A stretch of 64,000 nt of DNA from Moraxella sp. (GCA_030530785.1 JAUMUJ010000007.1:1-64000), one strand, 5' to 3'; counted from the first letter of the stretch, positions 1 to 10,228 are shown. The notes: generated by a model not told the origin, from the sequence alone. A program made the numbers and translations.

Positions 1-50
1 CTCCCTTGGTAAGGGAGAGGTCACGAGTTCAATTCTCGTCAAGAGCTCCA
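1..50 (+). tRNA. tRNA-Thr(GGT), 3' part
   Basis: The window opens inside a tRNA. A 5-bp anticodon stem (CTCCC/GGGAG) encloses loop TTGGTAA, giving anticodon GGT (threonine, codon ACC). The variable loop, T-arm (ACGAG/CTCGT around TTCAATT), 3' acceptor strand, discriminator T and encoded CCA follow. The 5' half lies outside the window. Confidence 0.9.
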
Positions 51-60
51 TATTTTTAGA

Positions 61-94
61 CCCCGAAACTTATAAGTTTTGGGGTTTATTTTTT
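61..94 (+). terminator. Rho-independent terminator of the tRNA transcript
   Basis: CCCCGAAACT pairs with AGTTTTGGGG and is followed by a T-rich tract. It lies 10 bp after the tRNA CCA end. Confidence 0.85.
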
Positions 95-305
95 AAAAAT
101 CATAATGATGACAGCCACCAAATAACCATGTGTTTGATTAAGCAATAAAAATTGACAAAATACGATGAAGTGAATTGACTTGATGATGGTATTTTTTTAA
201 AAAATGTTGGCTATGGTAAATAATTTTTTGAATTTGTATGAATTTTCAGTTATTATAACAAAGTAGTTTTAGGCAGATTTTGTCTGTAAGATCAGCGTCT
301 AGGCA

Positions 306-324
306 CTTGATAATTAATATCAAG
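306..324. promoter_or_regulatory. Inverted repeat in the acnB leader
   Basis: CTTGATA and TATCAAG form perfect 7-bp arms around ATTAA, 35 bp before the acnB start. It could be an operator or an mRNA hairpin. The rest of 95-358 shows no gene and no convincing promoter. Confidence 0.35.
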
Positions 325-358
325 CACTGACGACTTTTATCGTTAAAAGGAAAAAGCC

Positions 359-2992
359 ATGTCTCAAATGTTAGCCGAATACAGAGCCCACGTTGCCGAG
401 CGTGAAGCGTTGGGTGTACCCCCACAGCCATTAACTGATGCACAGACGGCGGATTTGGTGGAGTTATTAAAAAACCCACCTGCTGGCGAAGAAGATTATT
501 TGGTGGATTTATTAGAAAACCGTGTGCCAGCAGGGGTTGACCAAGCTGCCTATGTTAAAGCTGCTTTTTTAAATGCCATTGTGAAAGGCGAGGTGATTTC
601 TCCGCTTGTGAGCAAAGAGCGTGCGGTGTATTTGTTAGGCACGATGTTGGGTGGTTACAATGTTGCCCCACTCATTGAGCTACTGGACGATGGTGAGCTT
701 GGTGGATTGGCAAGCGAAGCACTTAAAAAGACGCTTTTGGTATTTGATGCGTTCCATGACGTGGAAGAAAAAGCCAAAGCGGGCAATGCTAATGCCAAAG
801 CGGTATTGCAATCATGGGCAGATGCAGAGTGGTTTACCAGCCGTCCTGATGTGCCTAGCGAGATGACCATCACCGTCTTTAAGGTAACGGGCGAGACCAA
901 TACAGATGACCTATCGCCCGCCCAAGATGCGTGGAGCCGTCCTGACATTCCATTGCACGCCAATGCCATGCTAAAAAACACCCGTGATGGCATTAACCCT
1001 GAAAAAGCAGGTGAAGTTGGGCCTTTGAGCCAAATCAAAGAGTTGATTGCTCGTGGTAATCAGGTTGCCTATGTGGGCGATGTTGTGGGTACGGGTTCTA
1101 GTCGTAAATCAGCCACCAACTCGGTGTTATGGTTCTTTGGTGATGACATTCCACACATTCCCAATAAGCGTGATGGCGGTGTGTGTCTTGGTGGTAAAAT
1201 CGCTCCAATTTTCTTTAATACGATGGAAGACGCAGGGGCATTACCTGTTGAGATTGATGTTACTGGCATGAACATGGGTGATGAAATTACCCTAAAAATT
1301 GACCACGCCACTGCCACCGTTACTGCATTCAAAGACGGTGTACAAATTGCCCAAAGTCAGCTAAAAACCCCTGTGCTACTAGATGAAGTGCGAGCGGGCG
1401 GTCGCATTAACCTTATCATCGGTCGCAACTTGACAGGTAAGGCTCGTGAAGCGTTGGGTCTTGCTCCATCTACCTTATTCCGCACCCCAGAGCAACCTGC
1501 CGACACAGGTAAAGGCTTTACTTTGGCTCAAAAAATGGTCGGTCGTGCTTGTGGTCTGCCAGAAGGTCAAGGCATTCGCCCTGGCACTTACTGTGAGCCT
1601 AAGATGACCACCGTCGGCTCACAAGACACCACAGGCCCGATGACCCGTGATGAACTAAAAGACTTGGCGTGTTTGGGTTTTTCTGCCGATTTGGTCATGC
1701 AGTCATTTTGCCATACTGCCGCCTATCCTAAGCCGATTGATGTGGTAACTCACCATACTTTGCCCGATTTTATCATGAATCGTGGTGGCGTTAGCTTGCG
1801 ACCAGGGGATGGTGTGATACACTCATGGCTTAACCGTATGCTACTGCCTGATACGGTGGGTACAGGTGGTGACAGCCATACTCGTTTCCCGATTGGTATT
1901 TCATTCCCCGCAGGTTCAGGTCTTGTGGCATTTGCTGCGGCCACAGGAGTTATGCCACTGGATATGCCTGAGTCTGTGCTTGTTAAATTTAAAGGCAAAA
2001 TGCAACCTGGCATCACGCTTCGGGACTTGGTACACGCCATTCCTTACTATGCTATCCAAGCGGGCGATTTGACCGTTGAGAAAAAAGGCAAGAAAAACAT
2101 TTTCTCGGGTCGCATCCTAGAAATTGACTTGACCGAGATGGAAAATGATTTGACCGTTGAGCAAGCCTTTGAGTTGTCTGATGCATCTGCTGAGCGTTCA
2201 GCAGCAGGTTGTGCGATTACTGTATCAGAAGAAAAAGTCGCTGAATACCTACGCTCCAACATTGTCATGCTAAAATGGATGATTAGTGAAGGTTATGGGG
2301 ATGCTCGCACATTGGCTCGCCGTGCTGAAAATATGCAAAAATGGCTAGACAACCCAAGTCTATTAAAAGCAGACCCAGACGCTGAATATGCCAAAGTGTA
2401 TGAGATTGATCTTGCTGACATCAAAGAGCCAATCTTGTGCTGTCCAAATGACCCTGATGATGCCAAACTGTTGTCAGAAGTGGCGGGCGATAAGATTGAT
2501 GAAGTGTTTATCGGTTCTTGCATGACCAACATCGGGCATTTTCGTGCCGCAGGTAAACTGCTGTCAGAAGTACCCGCAGGCAGTTTGACCACTCGTTTGT
2601 GGATTGCACCGCCCACCAAGATGGACGAACGCCAACTGATGGACGAAGGTTATTACAACACTTACGCCCAAGCGGGGGCAAGAACCGAAATGCCAGGTTG
2701 TTCTTTGTGCATGGGTAACCAAGCTCGTATCGCACCGAACTCAACCGCCGTTTCTACATCTACCCGCAACTTCCCGAACCGCTTGGGTCAAGGGGCAAAC
2801 GTGTATTTGGCGTCTGCTGAGCTTGCGTCTGTGGCATCTGTACTTGGTAAACTGCCAACCGTTGATGAGTACATGGCATACGCAGGTAAGTTGTCTAGCA
2901 TGGAAGCCGAAGTTTATAACTACTTAAACTTTGACCAAATGGCTGAGTACGCCGAAAAATCAGACAAAATCAGCGTGGCACAACTTGCTTAA
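359..2992 (+). CDS. acnB: Aconitate hydratase B (2-methylisocitrate dehydratase)
   Basis: AcnB isomerises citrate to isocitrate through cis-aconitate in the TCA cycle and can dehydrate 2-methylisocitrate. The 877-aa product has the AcnB order: N-terminal HEAT-like domain, swivel domain (residues about 170-380), then the catalytic core. The [4Fe-4S] ligands are visible in GSCMTNIGH (about residue 720) and PGCSLCMGNQ (about 780), and the active-site motif GGDSHTRF is present. The start has an AAAAGGAAAAAG ribosome site. It is a monocistron ended by its own terminator. Length and motifs are normal, so the call is firm. Confidence 0.97.
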   Translation: MSQMLAEYRAHVAEREALGVPPQPLTDAQTADLVELLKNPPAGEEDYLVDLLENRVPAGVDQAAYVKAAFLNAIVKGEVISPLVSKERAVYLLGTMLGGYNVAPLIELLDDGELGGLASEALKKTLLVFDAFHDVEEKAKAGNANAKAVLQSWADAEWFTSRPDVPSEMTITVFKVTGETNTDDLSPAQDAWSRPDIPLHANAMLKNTRDGINPEKAGEVGPLSQIKELIARGNQVAYVGDVVGTGSSRKSATNSVLWFFGDDIPHIPNKRDGGVCLGGKIAPIFFNTMEDAGALPVEIDVTGMNMGDEITLKIDHATATVTAFKDGVQIAQSQLKTPVLLDEVRAGGRINLIIGRNLTGKAREALGLAPSTLFRTPEQPADTGKGFTLAQKMVGRACGLPEGQGIRPGTYCEPKMTTVGSQDTTGPMTRDELKDLACLGFSADLVMQSFCHTAAYPKPIDVVTHHTLPDFIMNRGGVSLRPGDGVIHSWLNRMLLPDTVGTGGDSHTRFPIGISFPAGSGLVAFAAATGVMPLDMPESVLVKFKGKMQPGITLRDLVHAIPYYAIQAGDLTVEKKGKKNIFSGRILEIDLTEMENDLTVEQAFELSDASAERSAAGCAITVSEEKVAEYLRSNIVMLKWMISEGYGDARTLARRAENMQKWLDNPSLLKADPDAEYAKVYEIDLADIKEPILCCPNDPDDAKLLSEVAGDKIDEVFIGSCMTNIGHFRAAGKLLSEVPAGSLTTRLWIAPPTKMDERQLMDEGYYNTYAQAGARTEMPGCSLCMGNQARIAPNSTAVSTSTRNFPNRLGQGANVYLASAELASVASVLGKLPTVDEYMAYAGKLSSMEAEVYNYLNFDQMAEYAEKSDKISVAQLA

Positions 2993-3004
2993 TCTAGTCT
3001 GATT

Positions 3005-3034
3005 AAAAACACCGTCAATATTGGCGGTGTTTTT
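3005..3034 (+). terminator. acnB terminator
   Basis: AAAACACCG pairs with CGGTGTTTT across an 11-base loop, followed by Ts, 13 bp after the acnB stop. Confidence 0.85.
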
Positions 3035-3054
3035 GATTTAATGAAATAAAAGCC

Positions 3055-3082
3055 TTGTCAAATTTTCCCTGTGTGTTATAAT
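3055..3082 (+). promoter_or_regulatory. Sigma-70 promoter for a leader RNA and dat
   Basis: TTGTCA (3055-3060) and a perfect TATAAT (3077-3082) are separated by 16 bp. Transcription would start near 3089, about 260 nt before dat. Confidence 0.7.
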
Positions 3083-3088
3083 TGCCCG

Positions 3089-3280
3089 CTTTTTGGAGAA
3101 TTTGCCAAAAGCGTTGCCGTGCAAGCGGTTGAATTGCTCTGTTTTATCCTTATAAAGGTAATAGGGTGATTACTCTTGCAAAACTGGTGTGCAATGGGTG
3201 GTTTTAACTTTCTTTTTACCAAGCCCACTGAACCACACGCCGAACGTCATGACCTTGTTAAACCCAAATTATAATTGGGT
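3089..3280 (+). ncRNA. Hairpin-rich leader or small RNA upstream of dat
   Basis: No ORF with a ribosome site is visible between the promoter at 3055-3082 and dat. The predicted transcript begins with TTTTGG/CCAAAA and continues through CCTT/AAGG, GTAAT/ATTAC, TTGCA/TGCAA and a long TGGGTGGT/ACCAAGCCCA stem. It closes on AAACCCAA/TTGGGTTT near 3260-3285, which resembles a weak terminator or attenuator. I could not match it to 6S, 4.5S, tmRNA or a riboswitch I know. It may be a cis-regulator of dat or a free small RNA. Confidence 0.4.
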
Positions 3281-3351
3281 TTGGGTTTAGGAATTTATTG
3301 AATAAATTCATAGGTTTGTCTTTTAACCCTTATCTGAGATGGTAATCCGAT

Positions 3352-4728
3352 ATGAGCGTTCATTCTGTAAATCATGCCCCCGTAACCCCCAAAGACGGTG
3401 CAACTAACGACTACTATTTGACCCGCCAAAACCAAATGGAGTCAAATGTCCGCAGTTATCCCCGCAAACTTCCCCTAGCCATTGCCAAAGCACAAGGGTG
3501 CTGGGTAACAGACGTAGAAGGTAACGAATACCTTGACTGTCTGGCAGGAGCTGGCACGCTTGCACTGGGGCATAATCACCCTGCCACCATCAATGCCATC
3601 AAAGACGTGTTAGACAGCGGTCTGCCACTGCATACCCTTGATATTACCACGCCGATTAAAGACGCATTTACCGAAAAACTCTTGTCATTTTTCCCAAAAG
3701 ATTTTGTGCTACAATTTTGTGGTCCAACAGGAGCGGACGGCACAGAAGCCGCCATCAAACTTGCCAAAACCTATACAGGGCGTGATAACGTCATCGCTTT
3801 TTCGGGCGGTTATCACGGCATGACGCATGGCTCGCTTGCCATGACAGGCAATCTGTCTGCCAAAGAAAAAGTCGGCAATCTCATGGCAGGTGTGCAGTTC
3901 ATGCCCTATCCGCACGAGTATCGTTGCCCGCTGGGGCTTGGCGGTGAAGCGGGCGTGGATGCTTTGACCTACTATTTTGAAAACTTCATTGAAGATGTAG
4001 AAAGTGGTGTGGTCAAGCCTGCTGCCGTGATTTTAGAAGCCATTCAGGGAGAAGGTGGTGTCGTTCCTGCTCCTAAAAAATGGCTCCAAAAAGTGCGTGA
4101 AGTTACTGCCAAGCATGACATCGTGCTTATCTTGGACGAAGTGCAAGCGGGTTTTGCTCGCTCTGGCAAGATGTTCGCCTTTGAACACGCTGAGATTATT
4201 CCTGATGTGGTTGTCATGTCTAAGGCGGTGGGCGGTGGCTTGCCGTTGTGCGTGCTTGCCATTAACAAAAAATTTGATGCATGGTCGCCAGCAGGACATA
4301 CAGGCACATTTCGTGGTAACCAGTTGGCGATGGCGGCAGGTTACAACGTCTTAGAAGAAATCAGCAAAAACAATTTGGCAGAAAATTCACGCATTCAAGG
4401 TGAGTTTTTGCGTGCAGAACTCCAAAAAATCGCACAAGAGCACCCTTGTATCGGTCATGTGCGTGGGCGTGGTCTGATGACGGGTATTGAGATTGTGGAC
4501 GAGCGTCAGGGGGCTGACCATATGGGTTCATACCCTGCTGATGGCGAGCTTGCAGGAGCTATCCAAAAGGCGTGCTTTGATAACAAGCTACTGCTTGAAC
4601 GTGGTGGTCGTGGTGGTACGGTGGTGCGACTGCTTTGTCCGATTACCATCACTCGTGAAGAGTGCCAGCAGGTCATTACCCGCTTTAAAAAGGCGGTAGA
4701 GCAAGCTCTGGCGACCGTGCGTGGTTGA
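3352..4728 (+). CDS. dat: L-2,4-diaminobutyrate:2-oxoglutarate 4-aminotransferase
   Basis: A PLP class-III aminotransferase of 458 aa. It converts L-aspartate 4-semialdehyde plus glutamate to L-2,4-diaminobutyrate and 2-oxoglutarate. The PLP lysine is expected in SKAVGGGLP (about residue 290) and the cofactor-binding aspartate in ILDEVQAGF just before it. The glycine-rich [14 protein letters not shown] motif fits Dat/EctB proteins. The start at 3352 follows a weak GAGATGG site. ddc lies downstream after a three-gene transporter operon, supporting the 1,3-diaminopropane pathway rather than ectoine synthesis, since no ectA or ectC is present. Confidence 0.92.
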   Translation: MSVHSVNHAPVTPKDGATNDYYLTRQNQMESNVRSYPRKLPLAIAKAQGCWVTDVEGNEYLDCLAGAGTLALGHNHPATINAIKDVLDSGLPLHTLDITTPIKDAFTEKLLSFFPKDFVLQFCGPTGADGTEAAIKLAKTYTGRDNVIAFSGGYHGMTHGSLAMTGNLSAKEKVGNLMAGVQFMPYPHEYRCPLGLGGEAGVDALTYYFENFIEDVESGVVKPAAVILEAIQGEGGVVPAPKKWLQKVREVTAKHDIVLILDEVQAGFARSGKMFAFEHAEIIPDVVVMSKAVGGGLPLCVLAINKKFDAWSPAGHTGTFRGNQLAMAAGYNVLEEISKNNLAENSRIQGEFLRAELQKIAQEHPCIGHVRGRGLMTGIEIVDERQGADHMGSYPADGELAGAIQKACFDNKLLLERGGRGGTVVRLLCPITITREECQQVITRFKKAVEQALATVRG

Positions 4729-4740
4729 GATTGACATCAC

Positions 4741-4769
4741 AAAAAGGCGTGCAGATTGTACGCCTTTTT
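4741..4769 (+). terminator. dat terminator
   Basis: AAAAAGGCGT pairs with ACGCCTTTTT around a 9-base loop, 12 bp after dat. Confidence 0.85.
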
Positions 4770-4885
4770 AATTGTATTTAAACTGGTGGCTTTGTTGTGC
4801 TTTAATAAACAAAGTTATCAAATCGCCATGTATTTAAAAATTAAGTTATAAGATACGGTGTTTTTGGGGTAATGTGTTGTTTTTT

Positions 4886-4907
4886 AAAAGATAATATGGT
4901 ATCTTTT
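4886..4907. promoter_or_regulatory. Operator-like palindrome upstream of the TAXI operon
   Basis: AAAAGATA and TATCTTTT are perfect 8-bp arms with a 6-bp spacer, 37 bp before the lipoprotein start. It is placed where a repressor or activator of the transporter would bind. The regulator is unknown. Confidence 0.4.
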
Positions 4908-4943
4908 GGCATTGTAAATTAGATGGTTCATTTAGGAGTTTGT

Positions 4944-6035
4944 ATGAAACAATCCATGAAATTATTGGCACAGTCAGCTCTTTTGGCAATGACCGTGATG
5001 GCGTTATCAGCGTGTGGCGGTGATGATAATAAAGCCCCCACAGACAAGTCTTCAACGCAGGCAAGCACTCCATCAGATAAGCTAGAAACCAAATTTTTGA
5101 CCATTGCCACAGGCGGTGCATCAGGTCCTTATAATATCATTGGTACGTCTTTGGCGGAGTTGTATAACCAACAGTTTGGCGTAAACTCTAAAACCCAAAC
5201 CACAGGGGCTTCGGTTGAGAATCTAAACTTGCTTAACCAAAAGAAAGTTGAGATGGCGTTTGTGATGAGCGACAGTCTTAATGATGCGGTCAATGGCACA
5301 GGCAGTTTTAGCCAAAAAATGGACAATATCAGCCAAGTGGCAGCCTTGTATCCCAACTTTGTGCAAATCGTTACTTCCAAAAAAACAGGCATTAACACCA
5401 TTGCTGACCTAAAAGGCAAGCGGGTGGCAGTTGGGGCTCAAAACTCTGGCGTTGAGCTTGCCAGTCGTGCTTTATTAGAGGGCTTTGGTATTACCTATGA
5501 TGATATTAAAGTGGATTATCTGGGTTATGCCGAAGCGGCTGATGCTTTAAAATCAGGCAAATTAGATGCCGCCTTTTTGACCAGCGGTTTGCCCAACTCA
5601 TCTTTGATGGAATTGCAGCAAGGTTTTGATTTGCAAATTGTCTCCATTCCTTCTGACCAACTTGCCGAAATCGCCAAAACCAAAACGTTCTTTACGGTAA
5701 ACCATATTCCAAAAGGCACTTATGGTAATGATACAGACATTCCAACGGCGGCGATTTTAAATGCGTTGGTGGTGCGTTCAGACATCAGTGAAAATGACGT
5801 GTATCTGGCCACTAAGGCGTTATTTGAAAACCTACCAAAACTGCAAACCGCTCATCAGGCAGCCAAAGACATTTCGGTGGCATCTGCTCAACAAGGTTTG
5901 GTTGCACCATTGCACGCTGGGGCAAAGCGTTATTTTGACGAAGTGGCAGGCACATCAGCGGACGCACAAGCTGAACAAGCCACTACCGAAGCACCAGCTG
6001 AAACTGAGAATAAAGAGCAAGAAACTCAAAAGTAA
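4944..6035 (+). CDS. TAXI-family TRAP transporter solute-binding lipoprotein
   Basis: The 363-aa precursor starts at the ATG behind AGGAG (4935-4939). An upstream in-frame ATG at 4923 has no such site. A lipoprotein signal peptide ends in the lipobox LSAC, so the mature protein is probably membrane-anchored in the periplasm. The fold follows the TAXI receptor pattern: FLTIATGGASGPYNIIGTSL near the N-terminus, then VVAVGA-type and LDAAF-type segments. The C-terminal 30 residues are an acidic Ala/Glu/Thr-rich tail. It should deliver a small carboxylate or amino acid to the fused permease two genes downstream. Confidence 0.9.
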   Translation: MKQSMKLLAQSALLAMTVMALSACGGDDNKAPTDKSSTQASTPSDKLETKFLTIATGGASGPYNIIGTSLAELYNQQFGVNSKTQTTGASVENLNLLNQKKVEMAFVMSDSLNDAVNGTGSFSQKMDNISQVAALYPNFVQIVTSKKTGINTIADLKGKRVAVGAQNSGVELASRALLEGFGITYDDIKVDYLGYAEAADALKSGKLDAAFLTSGLPNSSLMELQQGFDLQIVSIPSDQLAEIAKTKTFFTVNHIPKGTYGNDTDIPTAAILNALVVRSDISENDVYLATKALFENLPKLQTAHQAAKDISVASAQQGLVAPLHAGAKRYFDEVAGTSADAQAEQATTEAPAETENKEQETQK

Positions 6036-6054
6036 ATCATAGACTTTCACAAAG

Positions 6055-6615
6055 ATGATGAGAATCATTGTCATCGGCGTGATGGTTGGGCTATCTGTTA
6101 TCAGTTTATGCCCCCAAAGTTATGTTCTGGTCAGAACTGATGAATGGGTGTGTAAATGGGCGACAGATAGCTTTGCTTTACAATGGCGACACTCGGTTGA
6201 AAAGCAACTGTGGCAAGACCATTACCAAAAAAACAAACAATCCTTAATCTTGACGCACAGCCACATACAAAGTTTTGGGGCGGGCGTTCCCAGTACTGGT
6301 GCGTCCATTCCTGCTCCTGATGGCTTTGTTGGTATCAAGCATGATTTGAATTTATCTGAAATCAACTGGATAGTATCTGCTCGTATGCAGGGGGTCATGA
6401 TTGAACCAACCCAAGGGTATCATGTTGAGATTTATCGTTATGTTGATGATTATACAACGATAAATATTCAGTCAAAACAACAACTTGCCATCAAATGGTG
6501 GTGGTGGGCGTTGTTTGGCAATCTGATGGCTTGTGATGAGATGTTCTTATCCGATACTGATAAAAATATCAATGAAAGGGGACATTATGACCGACACCAA
6601 AGAGCAGATTTCTGA
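6055..6615 (+). CDS. DUF1850-family protein of a TAXI transporter operon
   Basis: A 186-aa protein with an N-terminal hydrophobic segment (MMRIIVIGVMVGLSVISL), suggesting export or membrane anchoring. DUF1850 proteins typically sit between the TAXI receptor and the fused TRAP permease, exactly as here, but their biochemical role is unknown. The central THSHIQSFGAG and the following SEINWIV region are consistent with the family. It begins 19 bp after the receptor gene and overlaps the permease start by 29 bp, so translation is probably coupled. The start could be either of two adjacent ATGs. Confidence 0.75.
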   Translation: MMRIIVIGVMVGLSVISLCPQSYVLVRTDEWVCKWATDSFALQWRHSVEKQLWQDHYQKNKQSLILTHSHIQSFGAGVPSTGASIPAPDGFVGIKHDLNLSEINWIVSARMQGVMIEPTQGYHVEIYRYVDDYTTINIQSKQQLAIKWWWWALFGNLMACDEMFLSDTDKNINERGHYDRHQRADF

Positions 6616-8569
6616 TGCTAAGGCTCAGGAGATTTTAGAAAAATATGACCGTGAATCCATCACCAGAACCCCAAGCAATAACATTGTGCGGTGGTTGATT
6701 GCTGGTATTGCGATTTTGTACTCTTTGTTTCATTTATACATCACTTTTAACCCCATGCCAGAGCTGATTCAGCGTTCAATCCATGTGGCAGTAGGGGTGG
6801 CACTCATCTTTTTAATTTATCCACCCGCTAAAAAAAGCTCCCGCAAAAGTGTGGTTTGGTATGATTGGATTTGGGCGATTTTGGGGCTGTCCACAGCGGT
6901 GTATTTGGGCATGAACTATCAAGACATCGTAACGGTGCGTGGTGGCATTCCTAATAACGCTGACATTGTCTTTGCTGTCATTGCGGTGGTGGCAGTGTTG
7001 GAGAGTGCCAGACGGATTACGGGTTGGATTTTGCCGATTTTTGCACTGATTTTCTTTGCCTATCCCTTTATCAGCCATATGGATTTTATGCCTGACCGCC
7101 TTTTGACTCGTCCTTATGACTGGGGGGATATTTTTGGGCAGTTTTATCTAAAAACCGAAGGCTTGTACTCAACTGCCATCGGAGCTTCAACAACCTTTAT
7201 TTTCTTGTTTATTTTGTTTGGGGCATTTTTGGCTCGTTCTGGTATGGGGCAACTGTTTAATGATTTGGCATTGGCTTTGGCAGGGCATAAACAAGGCGGG
7301 CCTGCCAAAGTTGCGGTCATTTCAAGTGGCTTTATGGGCAGCATCAATGGAGCAGCGGTCGCCAACGTGGTGGGAACAGGGGCGTTTACCATTCCGCTTA
7401 TGAAAAAGATAGGTTATGATAAAAATTTTGCAGGGGCGGTGGAAGCCAGTGCGTCTGTGGGCGGTCAGATTTTGCCACCCATCATGGGGGCGGCTGCCTT
7501 TATCATGGCGGAGACCACAGGGGTTAAATACAGCACCATTGCGTTGGCGGCATTATTACCTGCGTTGTTGTATTATTTGGGGGTGATTGCCCAAGTGCAT
7601 TTTCGTGCAGGCAAACAAAACTTGACAGGCATTGCTAAGGCAGATTTACCCCGTGCCAAAGAAGTCTTAAAAGCTCGTGGACATATGTTATTACCCATCA
7701 TTTTTTTGGTGGTTTTGTTGATTAAAAACGTGCCTGTGGGTTATGCGGCGGCTTATACCATTGGGTTTACGGTGGCGGTCAGTTGGCTTAGAAAAGAAAC
7801 TCGCATGGGCTTTAAGGACATTTTGATTGCCCTAGAAGATGGAGCAAAACAATCATTGTCAGTCATGGCGGCTTGTGCGGTGGTGGGTATCGTCATCGGG
7901 GTGGTCAGCTTGACCAGTTTTGGTACGGTGATGACTTCTTTGATTGTAACGCTTGGAGCAGGTTCGTTACTATTGACCTTGATTTTAACCATGTTGGCCT
8001 CTATGGTGCTTGGCATGGGCTTGCCATCTATCCCAGCTTATATCATCACCGCCACGATGGCAGCCCCTGCTTTGGCTGAATTTGGTGTGCCAATTTTGGT
8101 GGCTCACATGTTTGTGTTTTATTTCGGGATTTTTGCCAATATTACCCCGCCTGTGGCTTTGGCTTCGTTTGCGGGGGCGGGCATCTCAGGGGGCGACCCC
8201 ATGAAAACAGGCTGGCAGTCATTAAAACTGGCTTTGGCGGGTTTTATTGTGCCGTTTATGTTTGTGTATAATCCCAACATGATGATGATTGATGTCAGTG
8301 ATGTTGATGTCATGACTAAGGTGTTTAGTATGCCAGCGTGGCACGCAATTGCGATGGTTGCCACAACGTCCATCATCGGGGTGCTGGCGTTATCCGCTTC
8401 GGTGGAGGGTTATTTTAAAACCATCATTCCCACATGGCAACGCATCGTCATGGCGGTCGGGGCGTGTTGTTTGATTGTGCCTGAAACCATCACTGATGTC
8501 GTGGGCATCGTGCTGGTGTTGGCGGTGGGTGTCATACACTTTAAAAACAGCAAATCAAGCATGGCTTAG
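6587..8569 (+). CDS. TRAP transporter permease, fused 4TM/12TM (TAXI type)
   Basis: The 660-aa inner-membrane permease joins the DctQ-like small subunit and DctM-like large subunit into one chain. I chose the ATG at 6587 because GAAAGGGGA precedes it; an earlier ATG at 6533 lies inside the previous gene. Long hydrophobic helices run throughout, with the conserved SGFMGSINGAAVANVVGTG loop and the GGQILPPIMGAAAFIMAE motif of the DctM core. Na+- or H+-coupled uptake is expected for the family. Its location between dat and ddc suggests a substrate tied to diamine metabolism, which is only inference. Confidence 0.9.
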   Translation: MTDTKEQISDAKAQEILEKYDRESITRTPSNNIVRWLIAGIAILYSLFHLYITFNPMPELIQRSIHVAVGVALIFLIYPPAKKSSRKSVVWYDWIWAILGLSTAVYLGMNYQDIVTVRGGIPNNADIVFAVIAVVAVLESARRITGWILPIFALIFFAYPFISHMDFMPDRLLTRPYDWGDIFGQFYLKTEGLYSTAIGASTTFIFLFILFGAFLARSGMGQLFNDLALALAGHKQGGPAKVAVISSGFMGSINGAAVANVVGTGAFTIPLMKKIGYDKNFAGAVEASASVGGQILPPIMGAAAFIMAETTGVKYSTIALAALLPALLYYLGVIAQVHFRAGKQNLTGIAKADLPRAKEVLKARGHMLLPIIFLVVLLIKNVPVGYAAAYTIGFTVAVSWLRKETRMGFKDILIALEDGAKQSLSVMAACAVVGIVIGVVSLTSFGTVMTSLIVTLGAGSLLLTLILTMLASMVLGMGLPSIPAYIITATMAAPALAEFGVPILVAHMFVFYFGIFANITPPVALASFAGAGISGGDPMKTGWQSLKLALAGFIVPFMFVYNPNMMMIDVSDVDVMTKVFSMPAWHAIAMVATTSIIGVLALSASVEGYFKTIIPTWQRIVMAVGACCLIVPETITDVVGIVLVLAVGVIHFKNSKSSMA

Positions 8570-8668
8570 TGTTTGTGGTGGCATTATGTTTGGCTTTTTG
8601 ATAAAATCAGACCTGATGCCACCTTCAAATGCTGGCATCACTTCATGACAAACCAAACGGGGCTAATT

Positions 8669-10213
8669 ATGACCAATCTTAGCAAACACCGCCAAGCCTT
8701 ATTTTGTAATGACAGTCAATCCATCGCCGATTATGAGCGTGCGATGACAAATGCCGTCAAAGCAGTAATGGCGTGGCTACAAAACGACAAAATGTACACA
8801 GGTGGCAGCATAAAAGAGCTACGTTCCCAAATCGCCTTTCACCCCACCAAAGATGGTTTGGGTGTGGATAAGGCGTTGGAGCGGTTGGTGGAGCTGTTTT
8901 TAAATAAAAGCCTAAAAGTTCATCACCCGCATTCTTTGGCACACTTGCATTGCCCAACAATGGTAACATCGCAAATTGCCGAAGTGCTGATTAACGCCAC
9001 CAACCAATCCATGGATTCATGGGATCAGTCGCCCGCAGGCTCGCTCATGGAAGTTCAGCTCATAGATTGGTTGCGCCAAAAGGTCGGCTATGGAGTAGGG
9101 CAGGCAGGCGTGTTTACGTCAGGCGGTACGCAGTCCAACTTGATGGGCGTATTGCTTGCTCGTGATTGGGTGATTAGCAAGCATTATCAAGATGACAACG
9201 GCAAAGCGTGGTCGGTACAGCGTGATGGCTTACCTGCTGATGCACTCAAAAAAGTCAAAGTGCTATGTTCAGAAAATGCTCATTTTAGTGTCCAAAAAAA
9301 CATGGCGATGATGGGCATGGGTTTTCAGTCTGTCATTACCGTCCCTGTGAATGACAATGCCCAAATGGACATTCAGGCTTTGACTGACATCATGACTGAT
9401 TTGCACAACAAGGGCTATATCATAGGGTGTGTCGTGGCAACGGCAGGGACGACTGACGCAGGGGCGATTGACGACATCAAGGCAATCCGTGCTTTGTGCG
9501 ACCAATTTGGGTCGTGGTTGCATTTAGATGCGGCGTGGGGTGGGGCGTTATTGCTTTCCAATGAGTATCGCTCCATGCTTGACGGCATTGAATTGACCGA
9601 TTCGGTAACGCTTGATTTTCATAAGCATTATTTTCAGAGCATTTCGTGCGGTGCGTTCCTATTAAAAGATGAGCAAAATTACCGTTTTATGCACTATGAG
9701 GCTGAGTACTTAAACTCTGCTTATGATGAAGAGCATGGCGTGCCAAATTTGGTCTCAAAATCTTTGCAAACCACCCGCCGGTTTGACGCCTTAAAACTGT
9801 GGTTTACGGTGGAAGCGTTGGGAGAAGAGTTATACGGCTCAATGATTGATCATGGGGTGAATTTAACTCGTGAAGTTGCCAACCATATCCGAAATACGGA
9901 CGGATTGGAGCTGTTGGTTGAGCCACAATTTGCGTCTGTGTTGTTTCGTGTTGTGCCAAAAGATTACCCCAGTGAGCTTATTGATAATCTAAACCAAAAC
10001 GTGGCGGACGAGTTATTTGCTCGTGGGGAAGCCAACATTGGTGTAACTCGGGTGATTGACAGTCGTCAAAATGTGCAGTCATTAAAGATGACGACATTAA
10101 GCCCAATCGCCACACTTAAAGACGTGCAAGCCTTGCTTGCTCAGGTATTGGCAGAAGCAGAGCGTATTAAAGACGACATTAAAAATGGTACTTACATACC
10201 GCCGATTGTGTGA
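8669..10213 (+). CDS. ddc: L-2,4-diaminobutyrate decarboxylase
   Basis: A 514-aa PLP group-II decarboxylase that makes 1,3-diaminopropane from L-2,4-diaminobutyrate, following Dat. The ATG at 8669 is preceded by CGGGG; in-frame ATGs further upstream lack better signals. Key motifs are present: the substrate loop [12 protein letters not shown], the PLP aspartate in [10 protein letters not shown], and the Schiff-base lysine in DFHKHYFQS (about residue 319). The length matches Acinetobacter Ddc. The gene is about 100 bp past the permease, and its terminator region is interrupted by an IS element. Confidence 0.92.
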   Translation: MTNLSKHRQALFCNDSQSIADYERAMTNAVKAVMAWLQNDKMYTGGSIKELRSQIAFHPTKDGLGVDKALERLVELFLNKSLKVHHPHSLAHLHCPTMVTSQIAEVLINATNQSMDSWDQSPAGSLMEVQLIDWLRQKVGYGVGQAGVFTSGGTQSNLMGVLLARDWVISKHYQDDNGKAWSVQRDGLPADALKKVKVLCSENAHFSVQKNMAMMGMGFQSVITVPVNDNAQMDIQALTDIMTDLHNKGYIIGCVVATAGTTDAGAIDDIKAIRALCDQFGSWLHLDAAWGGALLLSNEYRSMLDGIELTDSVTLDFHKHYFQSISCGAFLLKDEQNYRFMHYEAEYLNSAYDEEHGVPNLVSKSLQTTRRFDALKLWFTVEALGEELYGSMIDHGVNLTREVANHIRNTDGLELLVEPQFASVLFRVVPKDYPSELIDNLNQNVADELFARGEANIGVTRVIDSRQNVQSLKMTTLSPIATLKDVQALLAQVLAEAERIKDDIKNGTYIPPIV

Positions 10214-10228
10214 TTTTTGGTAAATAAA

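Noticed and set aside
3089..3280. 6S, 4.5S or other known housekeeping RNA
   Set aside because: I could not align the conserved parts of any of these. The call is limited to an unnamed structured RNA.
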